NCBI GenBank assembly: GCA_013416795.1 | Contig: RQSC01001105.1 | Coordinates: forward strand, 14,046-42,688 | Source: Prasinococcaceae sp. CCMP 1430 | Taxonomy: Eukaryota > Prasinodermophyta > Palmophyllophyceae > Prasinococcales > Prasinococcaceae | Direction: 5' to 3' | DNA: 28,643 nt | Shown: piece by piece, positions 17,218 to 26,612 of the stretch | Numbering within the stretch: position 1 is the stretch's first letter | Layout of the letters: every line of letters begins with the position of its first letter | Translations under genes and position numbers: made by a program | Notes under the pieces: generated by a model | Database searches by the model: none | Seen by the model: the letters and a program-made list of their open reading frames with translations, nothing else | What the model was told of the DNA's origin: nothing

Positions 17218-17399
17218 AAGCTGGCCGGCGTGGGCGTGGGCGGGCCGGCCAGCGAGGGGGGCGCGCTGGACTCGGGCAGCGGAGCGCGCTGACGCACTCG
17301 CGCACGACGCCACCATATCTTATTAATACTTAGGACTGGGCCTCCGACGCCAGCGCCCGACGCGCGCATTCAGTGCCGGCACAGCGCGGCGCCGAGCGC

Positions 17400-19430
17400 T
17401 CAGAGCAAGCTCGGCGGGCCGCCTTTGCTGCCTGGCGGTCGCGCGTCCCTCGGACCGCCGCGCCCACCGGCGCCTCCGCCGATGCCCTTGAAGAGCTCGG
17501 AGCGCGCCTCTCCATGCATCTTGCCCCGCGAGAGCGCCTGTCGCTCCTGTTGCTGCCGAAGGCCGCTCGTTCCAAACACCGAACCGCTGCCAAGTTGCGA
17601 GCTACCCATTCGAGATGTGCCCCGGACGCTCCCACCACCGGTGCCGCCGCCGCCGCTGCCGCCCGCAGATTCGGCGTGCCACCCAGCCATCAGCGAGGAC
17701 AAGCCACCGCCAACGCCACCGCGCGCGTGCGCGCGCTTGCGCGCGCCCACCGCCGCGGCTTCCTCAGCGCTCGCAACGTCATCCACACCAACACACACGT
17801 AGTCGTCGATGACAGAGCGATCCATCACGGACATGTCCCCCACAAGCCTTCCGAGAGGATCGAGTCCATTGGCGTTGCTCACGGCCATCGCAGCCTCGCT
17901 CGACAGTGGAGGCATCGGAGCTCCGTTGGCCAGGACAGCGGTCGCAAGGGGCGGATAATGGCGCGCACGCTGCGCCATGCCCCGTTGCTGCTGCTGCTGC
18001 CACTCCGATCGAGCTGGTTGCTGATGCTGCACGTCGGGGTATCTATCGACAGGAGCTGGCTGGCCGTGCTGCTGCACGCCCCTGCTGTGCGGTGTCTTCC
18101 CCCGCAGCAGCTCTGTCCCGCGCCCTGCCTGTTGGCGGCCGCCAGCGTCGCTCGCGCCATTTCTGCTGCGAGCGTTTGGCGCCCTATCGGCCAAGTCGGC
18201 ACTCGTAAATGCGGTATCCGCGGTCAAGAACTTGGCGAGCATGTCATCGGCGGCCGCGCTGCCGTACTGCAGGGGAGCGCCGCCACTGTTCAAAGGGTTC
18301 TGCCGATGCTGCTGCCGTTCCTGCCCACCGCGCTCATGGTGGTGCTGCGCGTGCTCTCTGGCGTGGGCTGGCACGACCGCTGAGTAGGCCTGCGCGCCCT
18401 CAACACCCGCCGCGCTGTCCTCCGCCCGGATCCTCGCCGAGCGCGCAGCCTGCTCCTCTGCGAGCTCTTGCTTCCTGCGCGCGCGTGTTGCGTCCCTCTC
18501 CGCTTTCCCCGCCTCGCGCTCTGCCCTGTACTCTTTCTCGAGCTCGTCGAGCTTGGCCTGCGTCAGATCCGCGAGCAGCGCCGCTGTCAGGATCTCGTGC
18601 AGATCGTCCAGCGGCAGCGACGGCAGCCATGAGCGAATGTGCACCACGATCTCCTCGAAGTCATCCATGCGCAGCGCGTGCGCCTCGGTCTCCTCGAGCA
18701 GCTGCAGGCCGAGCTGCATGACCACCAGCATGGAACGCTCCGCCAGCACGATATCCAGAACGCGGCTCGCGAAACGCAGCGGGTACTCAGTCGAGAAGAG
18801 CGTCAGGAACCAGCCGCTCGCGTACAGCACTGGGCCGATGCCAAAGTCGGCGAGATGCGCGGCGAGCCGAGGGCAACGCTCCCGCAGCAGCCTCTCCAGC
18901 TGGAACATGCGAAGCTGCAGCATGTCCATGTCGGGCAGGTAGTATTCGCGGAGGCCCGCCGCGAACATCAGTGAGCACAAAGCGTCGAACACCTCGCTCT
19001 CATGCTCGAGGTACATGAGCAGCATGCCGCCCACGAAGTTCATGCCCTGGCAGTACGCGACGCCGCTGTCGTACACCGAGTACGCGCACAGCACGCGGTA
19101 TAGCGGCGCTCGGCCGGGCCCGCGCTCGCCGCGGAAGAGCGGGTGGGTGGGAAAGGTGCGCGGCACGTCGCGCTCTATAAGCTGGCGCACGCTCTCCTCG
19201 GGAAGCTTGTCGCGCAGGTGGCTGTAGCCTTTGTCGCGCTGCGAGTGCAGCAGCCCGAGCCACATCTGGCGCCGCGTGTCGCGGCTTACCGAGGCGTACA
19301 TCCGCCCGCCACGCACGTGCGCCATGGGCACCTGCACGTCGACGCGGTCGTCTCCCCCGGTGAGCCGCTGATCCGAGGCGCGTCGCCTCTCGGCAATGTC
19401 GTCCGCGATGGCCATCACCTGGCCGCGCAT
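17400..19430 (-). CDS. TBC-domain Rab GTPase-activating protein
   Basis: Predicted protein of 676 residues starting at ATG 19430; the frame is open further upstream across an N. TBC proteins switch off Rab GTPases in membrane traffic. The catalytic dual fingers are intact: IERDVPR (I85, D88, R91) with the arginine finger at R91, and YCQGMNF with the glutamine finger at Q128. The upstream RRQMWLGLL motif and downstream helices (LEHESEVFDALCSLM; WFLTLFSTEYPLRFASRVLD) complete the domain by about residue 310. A charged coiled coil follows (ELEKEYRAEREAGKAERDAT), then a long disordered Gln/Gly/Ser-rich tail. Its substrate Rab cannot be told from sequence. The gene diverges from GID8, with starts 160 bp apart. 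Confidence 0.92.
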   Translation of the reverse strand: MRGQVMAIADDIAERRRASDQRLTGGDDRVDVQVPMAHVRGGRMYASVSRDTRRQMWLGLLHSQRDKGYSHLRDKLPEESVRQLIERDVPRTFPTHPLFRGERGPGRAPLYRVLCAYSVYDSGVAYCQGMNFVGGMLLMYLEHESEVFDALCSLMFAAGLREYYLPDMDMLQLRMFQLERLLRERCPRLAAHLADFGIGPVLYASGWFLTLFSTEYPLRFASRVLDIVLAERSMLVVMQLGLQLLEETEAHALRMDDFEEIVVHIRSWLPSLPLDDLHEILTAALLADLTQAKLDELEKEYRAEREAGKAERDATRARRKQELAEEQAARSARIRAEDSAAGVEGAQAYSAVVPAHAREHAQHHHERGGQERQQHRQNPLNSGGAPLQYGSAAADDMLAKFLTADTAFTSADLADRAPNARSRNGASDAGGRQQAGRGTELLRGKTPHSRGVQQHGQPAPVDRYPDVQHQQPARSEWQQQQQRGMAQRARHYPPLATAVLANGAPMPPLSSEAAMAVSNANGLDPLGRLVGDMSVMDRSVIDDYVCVGVDDVASAEEAAAVGARKRAHARGGVGGGLSSLMAGWHAESAGGSGGGGTGGGSVRGTSRMGSSQLGSGSVFGTSGLRQQQERQALSRGKMHGEARSELFKGIGGGAGGRGGPRDARPPGSKGGPPSLL

Positions 19431-19481
19431 CGCCGCGGCCGCGCCGGCGAGGCCCGAGCCCGCGCGCCGCGCCGCCTTCGN

Positions 19482-19482
19482 A
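19482..19482. other. Single unresolved base in a divergent promoter
   Basis: This N lies between the TBC gene start (19430, minus) and the GID8 start (19591, plus). Just after it, the frame starting at 19484 encodes a Lys/Glu-rich stretch that fits neither neighbour. A collapsed gap or misjoin at this base is possible. Confidence 0.7.
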
Positions 19483-19590
19483 AGCAGGAGGAGAAAAAGA
19501 AGGCCGCGCAAGCGAAGGTCATTGAGAAGTTCTTAGCGACGACGTCATCCGACGAGCTCTTGAAGCTTGATAATTTGGAGAAGCTGTGGC

Positions 19591-20472
19591 ATGCCGAGGC
19601 CCTCGCGCGTGCGCGGGGTGGCGCGCGGCGACTGGGGCGCGCGGCTGGCAGCCGTGGACGTGCCCAAGGACGTGCTCGCCAGGGTGGTCGCGGAGCACCT
19701 GCTCAAGGAGGGCCACGTGGAGGCCGCGCAGGCGTTCGCAGCCGAGGCAGGCCCCGCCGCAGCCGACGCGTGCGACCCAGAAGCAATCGCGTGCGCGCGG
19801 CGCCGGGCCTCTGCGCGCAGCGCCATCGCAGGCGGGGACGTGATGCGCGCGGTGGAGGCCGCCGGTGGGGCAGAGGCGCTCGGGCCGGAGCTCACGTTCA
19901 GATTGCACAGGCAAAGGGTCATCGAACTCGCGTGCGCCGGCGACTCGAGCGGCGCGCTCGAGTACGCCGCCGAGCATCTCGCGCCTGCCGCTGCCTTGGA
20001 CGCCAGCGGGGCGCTGCTCGAGTCGCTCGAGAGCGCGGTGTCGCTGGTGGCCTTCGACGACCCGCGCTCGAGTCCCATGGCCGAGCTTGCCGGCGACGCC
20101 GAGCGCCGCGGGGTGGCGGACGCGCTCAATGCGCACATGCTGCGCAGGGAGGGGCGCGGCGGCGCCGACAGTGCCATGCAAGGCCTGCTCAGGCAGATCG
20201 CCTACGCCGAGGAAAAGGTCTGTGGAAGCGCCAATGCAGTAGAGGCCGCGATCTTCTGAGCGCGCACCCTCGCCTGCTCTCTCGCGCTGACAGCCTGGGC
20301 ACCCGCCGTCGACCTCACCCTCCGTGCGCCCCAGATCAAGACCTCGGGGGCGCCCACGCTCGAGGCAACGAGTGGTGTGGTGGTCGATCGCGAGGGGCGC
20401 AGTGTGGTCAAGCCCTACCCCGCCGGCGCGACACCCTTCGCCGAGGGCGCGGCCGCTGCTGACGAGGAGTGA
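19591..20472 (+). CDS. GID8: GID8 / TWA1-type LisH-CTLH protein, CTLH E3 ligase subunit
   Basis: Coding sequence is join(19591..20217, 20335..20472), 254 residues. The 117-bp intron has GTCTGT after AEEK and its acceptor CCAG at 20331-20334. Without splicing the frame stops at 20257-20259. GID8 is the scaffold of the CTLH/GID ubiquitin ligase, which degrades gluconeogenic enzymes in yeast and other targets elsewhere. Order: N-terminal WGARLAAVDVPKDVL, a LisH motif (VVAEHLLKEGHVEAAQAFAA), CTLH (RASARSAIAGGDVMRAVEAA; LHRQRVIELACAGDSSGALE) and CRA (LESAVSLVAFDDPRSSPMAE). The length matches plant and animal GID8 (about 230-250 residues). The C-terminal exon (IKTSGAPTLEATSGVVVDRE) is poorly conserved, so that splice is less certain than the rest. 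Confidence 0.87.
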
Positions 20473-20571
20473 GCGATCCATCCTGTAGCATTAGCATCTA
20501 GAAATCTACAGCCTACGAAGCTAGTGCGTCGCGCCAGGCCTCGAGCTCCCTGCCCCGCTTCGCAGCCCCTC

Positions 20572-21819
20572 TTAGCTGCCGCGTTCGGCGCCCTTGGCCG
20601 CCACGTGGTTTGGGAAGGCGCAGCGCGCGACCTCCTCCCACCGCTCGTTCGGCAGCTGCGCGCCAACGCAGCCCACGGCAGCGGCGCCAGCCGCGCACCC
20701 GGCGCGCGCGGCGGTGGCCGTCATGGTAGCGAGCTCGCCCGCCCCGAGCGTGCCGAGCTCGACAGCGCCTGTACCGCCTGCCAGGAACAGCGCCCAGAGC
20801 AGTGCAGCCGCGTACGAGTCGCCCGCGCCCGTGGTGTCGACTACCCGATCCACGCGAGGCGCGGCAACTCTCTGCGGCTCCGCGCAGCCACGCGAGCGCA
20901 CCAGGGCCCCGTCGGCGCCCAGCGAGCATGAGGCCACCAGCACGCCACAGTCCTCCACGGCGAACGCTAGTGCATCGCGCGCGACGGCACGCTTGGTGGC
21001 GGCGTCCATGCCCCCGCTGCCCCCACGCGACTCGCCCTCGTCCTCAAGCAGCGCGTGCGCCTCGTCCTCATTCATCAGCAGCACGTCCACCGCGCGTGAG
21101 AGCAGCAGGCGTCGGAGCGGTGCCCGCCGCACTCGCACGAGCTCCCACGACGCCAGGTCGAGGCTCACGCGCGCCCCCGCGCGCCTCGCGGCGTCACACG
21201 CCGCCTCGGCGAGGCCTTCCTTCCAGAGCTGATATCCCTCAATTGCGAGCACGAGTGGGCCGGCGCGGTCCTGGCCGCCCTCGCTGCGCGGTGGCATCGC
21301 ACCACCGGCGGCGCTCGCCAGGTCGCCCGCCCGCATCTCCGCGGCCGCCCCAAGGAATGGCCGCATCGTGCGCTGACCGGTGGCGTCAACCACGGCCGTG
21401 CACACGCCAGTGGGCGTCTCCGGCGCGCGCGCGAGCAGTGGCCTGACCCCTGCGGCCGAGAGTGCCGCCGCGTACGCCTCGCCCCGAGCGTCGTTCCCGA
21501 CCTTGCCGACGAACGCCACGGAAGGGGTGGGAGCGTCCTCGCCCCCTCCCGGGCCCGCCGCGCTCGCCCTGACCAGCGCGGCCACCCCACGCGCCACGTT
21601 GGCTGCCGACCCGCCCGGAGTCTCGACGACGGCTGCGCCCGCCGCCTCGGCCGCTTCGAGCAGCGCGTGCGCGGCTTCGCGCGAGACTGGGTGCGAGCCG
21701 CCGGCGTCGGCGTCGGCGATGCCCACCGTGGCCAGTGGCGCGGCGCCGAGCCTCACGACGGCGTCGACCAGCGGGTCGCCCAGGGCGATCAGGGCGGGTG
21801 CGGGCGGCGGCACCGCCAT
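20572..21819 (-). CDS. pfkB-family carbohydrate/nucleoside kinase
   Basis: Predicted protein of 415 residues, intronless. I chose ATG 21819 because family homology begins there (LIALGDPLVDAVVRLG); the frame continues upstream to the N at 21988 with composition-driven residues. Both pfkB signatures are present: GGSAANVARG at residues 69-78, and DTTGAGDSYAA at 328-338, with D334 as the catalytic base and the GAGD anion hole. GQRTMRP and SLDLASWELVR resemble the plant pfkB group related to adenosine kinase and ribokinase (such as the Arabidopsis At1g19600 type) rather than fructokinase. It phosphorylates a sugar or nucleoside hydroxyl with ATP; the exact substrate is not readable. No clear transit peptide is seen at the chosen start. 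Confidence 0.88.
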   Translation of the reverse strand: MAVPPPAPALIALGDPLVDAVVRLGAAPLATVGIADADAGGSHPVSREAAHALLEAAEAAGAAVVETPGGSAANVARGVAALVRASAAGPGGGEDAPTPSVAFVGKVGNDARGEAYAAALSAAGVRPLLARAPETPTGVCTAVVDATGQRTMRPFLGAAAEMRAGDLASAAGGAMPPRSEGGQDRAGPLVLAIEGYQLWKEGLAEAACDAARRAGARVSLDLASWELVRVRRAPLRRLLLSRAVDVLLMNEDEAHALLEDEGESRGGSGGMDAATKRAVARDALAFAVEDCGVLVASCSLGADGALVRSRGCAEPQRVAAPRVDRVVDTTGAGDSYAAALLWALFLAGGTGAVELGTLGAGELATMTATAARAGCAAGAAAVGCVGAQLPNERWEEVARCAFPNHVAAKGAERGS

Positions 21820-21987
21820 CGTGCTCGCGTCGGTGCCACCGCCGCGGTGTGGCGCGCAGCGGCGGTGGGGCGGCGGCGGCTGCGAGCGCCAAGTGGCGAG
21901 GGTATGTCCAAACCCTCCTGCACGCAGCGCCACACGCGACGCGCGGCGCGGCGCGGCGTTGCGGGACGCAGCGCGGCGCGGCGGCAC

Positions 21988-21988
21988 N
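21988..21988. other. Single unresolved base in a divergent promoter
   Basis: This N lies between the pfkB kinase start (21819, minus) and the TMEM161 start (22006, plus), 18 bp from the latter. It is the third N of the window in the same kind of position. Confidence 0.7.
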
Positions 21989-22005
21989 TCGCGCGATCGG
22001 CGCCC

Positions 22006-23388
22006 ATGTTCGGTCTGCTCGACACGGCAATCGCGCTACTCGTCGGCGGGGCGGCGAGCGCGCTCGCGTGTGCCGTTGGCGCGTCACTTGGCAACCGCTG
22101 GGCTTGGGGGCCGCTCTACGCATGCGCGGTGGTGGCGGTCGGTGCATGCCTCACGCTGGGCGCAACGCTCGCCGGCAACGGCAGCGGCGTGCGGCCAGGC
22201 GCCGCCGAGCGCATGGCGGCCGCCGCTCGTGGGACGGTCGCGCTGCCGGCTGCGCTCGCGCTCGCGGCCGCGCCCGAGCGACTGCTCGGCTTCGGCGTCG
22301 AGCGCGCGGCAGCCGCCGCGCCCGTCGCCTTCGAGTGCCTTGCGGCGCGCATGCACGCGCTCGCTGGCGAGGAGAGTGGCGGCGTGGTGGCCGAGGCGCT
22401 CGATGCGGACGCAGCTGCGGAGGCGGCGGCGCCTCTGCGCATGGCGCTGGCGATGTGCGGCGCGCTCGCATGCGGCGTGTGTGTACCGGCAGCCGCGCGC
22501 TGGGCTCGCGCGTACGCGCTCGCTACGCAGCCGCCGCACTGGGCGGACGGCTTCGTGGGCGCGGGCGCCATGGGGCGGACGGCGATGCACGCCGCCTTCG
22601 TTGTTCCCATGCTGGCGGCGCTCGTTTGGGTCGCGCCGGCGGCGAGGGACGTCATCGCCCCGCCGGAGCTCGCACCATACGAAGCTTTTGCCGACGCGCC
22701 GGGGGTGAGTGGCAGCAGCATGCGCGCGCGCGCAGCAACGCGCACATCTCGCGCGTCCTCGCGCGGGTGTGCGCATCCGTCCTGTCGCGCCCCATACCAG
22801 AGGCGCGCTTGCACCTGTCGCATGCACACGCACGTGTCGCGCCCATGCGTTGCACTACTGACCTCCAACTTCGAACCCGGTGGTACATCCTCGCGCTCGG
22901 CTACCCGTTCCCCCCGCCCGCAGCGCCTGAGCGAGTCCGAGTGGGAGCTCCGCCTGCGCCTCGTACGGTGGGTCCAGGCGAGCGCAGCCCTCCTGGCAGC
23001 GCTCGCGCGGCTGTTCGCGGCGCGCCCCGCGCTGCAGGGCTTTCTGGACAGCGCGCTCGTGCGCTGGTACGCCTACCGCCACGGTGGAGATCACAGCGCG
23101 CGCGCGCGCGCGACAGTGCGCCTCGGCTTGGAGCAGGTCAACCTGCTTGCCAACAAGGCCGCGCTTCAATTCGTGGCCCCCGCAGTCATTTCGGTAGGCC
23201 TCGCGGCGCCGCTCGTGCTGTGGGAGCTCGCGCCGCCACGGGTGCACGACGACGCGTGCGCGAACGCAGCGTTCGCACTGGCGATGCCCGCCCTCAGCTT
23301 TGGCACGATGTGGGTGAACCTCTCGTGGGTCGTGAGCGTTCTCGTTGCCCTTTTCGCCACTCGAAGCGGCCTCATGGGCTCATCGTGA
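22006..23388 (+). CDS. TMEM161-family multipass membrane protein
   Basis: Coding sequence is join(22006..22704, 22924..23388), 387 residues. The 219-bp intron has the only full GTGAGT donor in the window and a CCCGCCCGCAG acceptor. The unspliced frame also happens to stay open, but the intron segment (Arg/Thr/Ser/Cys-rich) has no counterpart in the family. Matches to TMEM161A/B include FVVPMLAALVWVAPAARDVI and LLAALARLFAARPALQGFLD. Further matches are the helix RARATVRLGLEQVNLLANKA and the segment ALQFVAPAVISVGLAAPLVL. About eight hydrophobic segments are visible. TMEM161 proteins are poorly understood; the animal TMEM161B affects cardiac and cortical development. The N-terminal half is very Ala-rich and diverged, so confidence rests on the C-terminal half. 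Confidence 0.75.
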   Translation: MFGLLDTAIALLVGGAASALACAVGASLGNRWAWGPLYACAVVAVGACLTLGATLAGNGSGVRPGAAERMAAAARGTVALPAALALAAAPERLLGFGVERAAAAAPVAFECLAARMHALAGEESGGVVAEALDADAAAEAAAPLRMALAMCGALACGVCVPAAARWARAYALATQPPHWADGFVGAGAMGRTAMHAAFVVPMLAALVWVAPAARDVIAPPELAPYEAFADAPGVSGSSMRARAATRTSRASSRGCAHPSCRAPYQRRACTCRMHTHVSRPCVALLTSNFEPGGTSSRSATRSPRPQRLSESEWELRLRLVRWVQASAALLAALARLFAARPALQGFLDSALVRWYAYRHGGDHSARARATVRLGLEQVNLLANKAALQFVAPAVISVGLAAPLVLWELAPPRVHDDACANAAFALAMPALSFGTMWVNLSWVVSVLVALFATRSGLMGSS

Positions 23389-23880
23389 GAGGTCGGCAGG
23401 GGTCTGGAGTTGCGCGGGCGTGTGCCGACGCGCATCTCCGCATGTGCTGGCCGTCGTGCTGCATCATCAAAAGATTGCGTTGCGTGGAGGAAGGAAATTG
23501 CAAGCGATCGTAATCTATAGTACTGTACTGTACTAGCCACCTGCTGGGCGGCCCTAGGAGAGGCTGCCGCCGGCCACCGCGCGGACTCGTGTGGCACCTG
23601 CTGCGCCCCCCGCCCCCCCTACCCCTCCCCTCTCCTCCCCCTTCCTGCGGACACGCGGCAGCTGCGCGTGCTCCGGCGCGCAAACACTCCCCCCACCGCT
23701 CCAGGCCGGCTGTGGTGCAGAATTGGGGTGCGGGAGCTTTTTGGCAGGGTTAATGAGATCGCAGAGCGCCCGGGCGCGCCACGCGCGCGCGCGCGATCCG
23801 AAACGTGTGGCGCGCGCGGGGAGGCGGTGGCAGAGCGCGCAGCCCGCGGCAGCGCAGGGGTGGGGCGGTGTGTGTGGGGG
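23389..23880. other. Intergenic region between TMEM161 and the first aldo-keto reductase
   Basis: About 490 bp. At 23508-23536 it holds an A+T-richer tract with GTACTGTACTGTAC, following the TMEM161 stop. The frame of the next gene is open from 23668 but starts at a GTG, and no in-frame ATG precedes the conserved N-terminus. A small upstream exon for the reductase may lie here. Confidence 0.4.
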
Positions 23881-25229
23881 GACGCGCACGCGGCCGTCGC
23901 GCGGCGCACGCTCGGCGCCGGAGCGCTCGAGGTCCCGGAGGTCTGCCTCGGCACCATGACGTGGGGCGAGCAAAACACCGAGACGGAGGCGCACGCGCAG
24001 CTCGACTACGCCGTCAGCGAGAAAGGAATCAATTTCATAGACACAGCGGAGCTCTATCCGGTGAGCTCGCCGCTGCGAGCGCGCGAGGGCCCACGTGCCG
24101 CCGCAGACTGAGCCGCTTGCAACACGCCCGCTGGCAGCTCGCTCGCTGACCCTCCCCGCGCCGCGTCTGCGCACACGCGGGCAGGTGCCGGCCAAGGAGG
24201 AGACGCAAGGGCGCACTGACAGGTACATTGGCTCGTGGCTGAGGGGTGTCAAGCGCGAGGATGTCACAATCGCAACGAAGGTCTGCGGGTACTCGGATCG
24301 CCTGCGGTGGTTCCGCGAGGCGGAGGGCCAGCCGACGCGCGTCTCCGCCGCACAGATCGCCGAGAGCGTCGACCGCAGCCTAGCACGGCTGGGTACGGAC
24401 TACATTGACTTGCTGCAACTCCACTGGCCCGACCGATACGTGCCACTGTTCGGCGCGGGCGCATACGACGCCAAGGAGCACAGGCAGGACACCGTGCCAA
24501 TCGAGGAGCAGCTGGAGGCGCTGGCGCGGCTGCGCGACGCGGGCAAAGTGAAGTTCGTCGGGCTCTCCAACGAAACGAGTTTCGGGGTGATGCGATTTGT
24601 CGGTGCCGCCGAGGCGTCGCAGAATGCCTCGCTGCCGCGCGTCGTCAGCATACAAAACGCATACTCGCTCAACGTGCGGGGCGCTTTCGAGACCGATCTC
24701 GTGGAGACCTGCGCGCCGCACAACTGCAACGTGAGCCTGCTTGCGTATTCCCCGCTCGCTGGGGGCACCCTCACGGGCAAGTACCTGGAAGACGAGTCGG
24801 ATCCTCGCGCGAGAATGAACGCGTACACGAACTACATGAATCGATACCGCAACCAAAGGGCGCGCGAGGCGACCGCGGCGTACGTGGCGCTCGCTCGAGC
24901 ACATGGGCTCACTCCCACACAGGTGCGGCGCGCCGATCGCGTCGACTGTTTGCGCGTGGAGTCCGCACGGCGGCGCTCGTTGGCGTGCACGCCCTGCTGG
25001 TCCTCGTGCGAGTGCACCTCGCTGACGCGCGCTGGTGCACCGCGTGCTTTTGCAGCTCGCTCTGGGCTTCTGCCGCTCGCGCCCGTTCATGGGCTCAACC
25101 ATCGTCGGGGCAACCTCGTTGGAACAGCTCAAGGAGAACATTGAAACCTTCGAAATGGAAGCGCTGACTCCGGACGTGCTCGAGGCCATCGATGAGATCT
25201 ACAGCGAGTATCGCGATCCCGCCAATTGA
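23881..25229 (+). CDS. Tas-like aldo-keto reductase (first copy), start unresolved
   Basis: Coding sequence is join(<23881..24060, 24185..24922, 25056..25229), about 363 residues plus an unseen N-terminus. Introns of 124 bp and 133 bp lie in phase 0. The first splice yields ELYP|VPAKEETQG, which fits the bacterial Tas pattern MYPVPPRPETQG. The second gives HGLTPTQ|LALGFCRSRPF. Aldo-keto reductases reduce carbonyls with NADPH. The catalytic tetrad is present: D and Y in NFIDTAELY, K in TIATK, H in LLQLHWPDRY. The NADPH-binding end (PFMGSTIVGATSLEQLKENI) is intact. No in-frame ATG lies before RRTLGAGALEVPEVCLGTMT, so the true start is upstream, probably on another exon. A second copy converges on it from 25404. 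Confidence 0.88.
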
Positions 25230-25403
25230 CGAGCATCGCGAATCCCTGTGGGCGGTGGCACTGCACAGAATCACCTTCGTTACTCAAGCGCCTTGCCACG
25301 TGCGCGCGGCGCGCGCGCGACGGAGAGCGCCAGCACTGCGCGCACGGTAGGACACACCCGGCGCGGGCCCGCTCGCACATTCGCAGCGGGACTGCCACCG
25401 ACA

Positions 25404-26612
25404 TCACCGGGCCTCCTTGCTCCCCAGCGTCAGCACATGGGCCTTGTCGTTCAAGTGCACGGCGGGGCTGCGATACTCCTCGTGAATTTTGTCGACGGCC
25501 GCGTTGAGCTCCTCGGGCAGTGCCTCCAGCGACAGTGCTGCCACGCACTCCTCGCATTGCTTCACCGAGGCGGTGCCAGTAATGATCGAAGCGTTGAACC
25601 ACTTGTCGCGAGCCCAAGCGAGCGCAAGTTGCAGCGGCGTGAGGCCCCACTCGGCCGCCAGCTTGGCATACGCGCGTCCCGCCTCAACCGCCAGGGGATA
25701 GAAGTATCTCGGCTGAAAATCCTTGCACTTGTTGTGACGCCAATCGCTCGGGTTGCCACGCTCAGGATCTTTGGCAAACTGCTCTGGGTTGTCGTACTTG
25801 CCCGTCAGAATCCCCCCTGCCAAGCAGCCGTACGGCAGGCCCACGACGCCAAATCTGTGGCACGCCTCGAGCGTGTCGGCCTCGTAGATCCTGTTTGTGA
25901 GCGAAAAGTCGTTCTGCAGCGTCACGGGGCGTGGCACGCCGAGGCGGTCGCACGTGGTGCAGAAAATGGTCACGCCGTACGCGTTCTCGTTGCTCAAGCC
26001 CCAGTGTTTAATGAGGCCGAGCTCGAGCAGGCGCCCGATTGAGCGCACCTGGTCTTCGAAGACGCTCAAGTCGCCCTCGTCGAAAGCCTGCACGGCCCTG
26101 TGCGACCTCCCCGGATGGAACGAGGCGCACCCGAACACTGGGGTGTCGCGCGTGGGCCAATGCAGCTGGTACAGGTCCACGTATTCGCACTGCAGCCGCT
26201 CGATGCTCGCCCGGCAAGACGCCTCGAGCGCGTCTCCAACAAAGCCGTGCGGCTTGCCGGTGCCGCCGACGCCGTTGGGGTTGCATTTGGTGGCGATGAC
26301 GAGGTCTTTGCGCGCGATCGCGCCCGAGGCCGTGCGGTCGGCGAGCCAGTTGCCCATCCATTGCTCGGTTGTCTTCCCGTAGTCCCACGCGACCGGATAC
26401 AGCTCAGCGGTGTCGAAAAAGTTCACGCCCAGCGCGACCATCCGGTCCATCTGCGCGTGCGCCTGCGCCTCCTCGCCGTTGAAGCTGCCCCAGCACATCG
26501 TGCCGCAGCAAGCCTCCGTCACCTCCAGCCCGCTACGACCCAGCGAGACCTTCCTGAGCCCTCGCGTGCCAATGCGCGCGCGCGGCTCGGCGCTGTCCGC
26601 GGGGGCGGCCAT
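25404..26612 (-). CDS. Tas-like aldo-keto reductase (second copy)
   Basis: Predicted protein of 402 residues, intronless, starting at ATG 26612; the open frame before it begins at a GTG. The catalytic tetrad is D67, Y72, K109 and H151 (FFDTAELYPV; LVIATKCNPN; LYQLHWPTRD). The NADPH end (ASIITGTASVKQCEECVAAL) is also present. It reduces a carbonyl substrate with NADPH; the substrate is unknown. Compared with the first copy it has a longer N-terminus and extra loops (after DYGKTTEQWMGNWLADRT and around FHPGRSHRAVQAFDEGD). It shares the Tas-type GTMxWG and AELYPV motifs, but the two are well diverged, so this is not a recent duplication. The stop codons of the two genes are 177 bp apart. Confidence 0.92.
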   Translation of the reverse strand: MAAPADSAEPRARIGTRGLRKVSLGRSGLEVTEACCGTMCWGSFNGEEAQAHAQMDRMVALGVNFFDTAELYPVAWDYGKTTEQWMGNWLADRTASGAIARKDLVIATKCNPNGVGGTGKPHGFVGDALEASCRASIERLQCEYVDLYQLHWPTRDTPVFGCASFHPGRSHRAVQAFDEGDLSVFEDQVRSIGRLLELGLIKHWGLSNENAYGVTIFCTTCDRLGVPRPVTLQNDFSLTNRIYEADTLEACHRFGVVGLPYGCLAGGILTGKYDNPEQFAKDPERGNPSDWRHNKCKDFQPRYFYPLAVEAGRAYAKLAAEWGLTPLQLALAWARDKWFNASIITGTASVKQCEECVAALSLEALPEELNAAVDKIHEEYRSPAVHLNDKAHVLTLGSKEAR

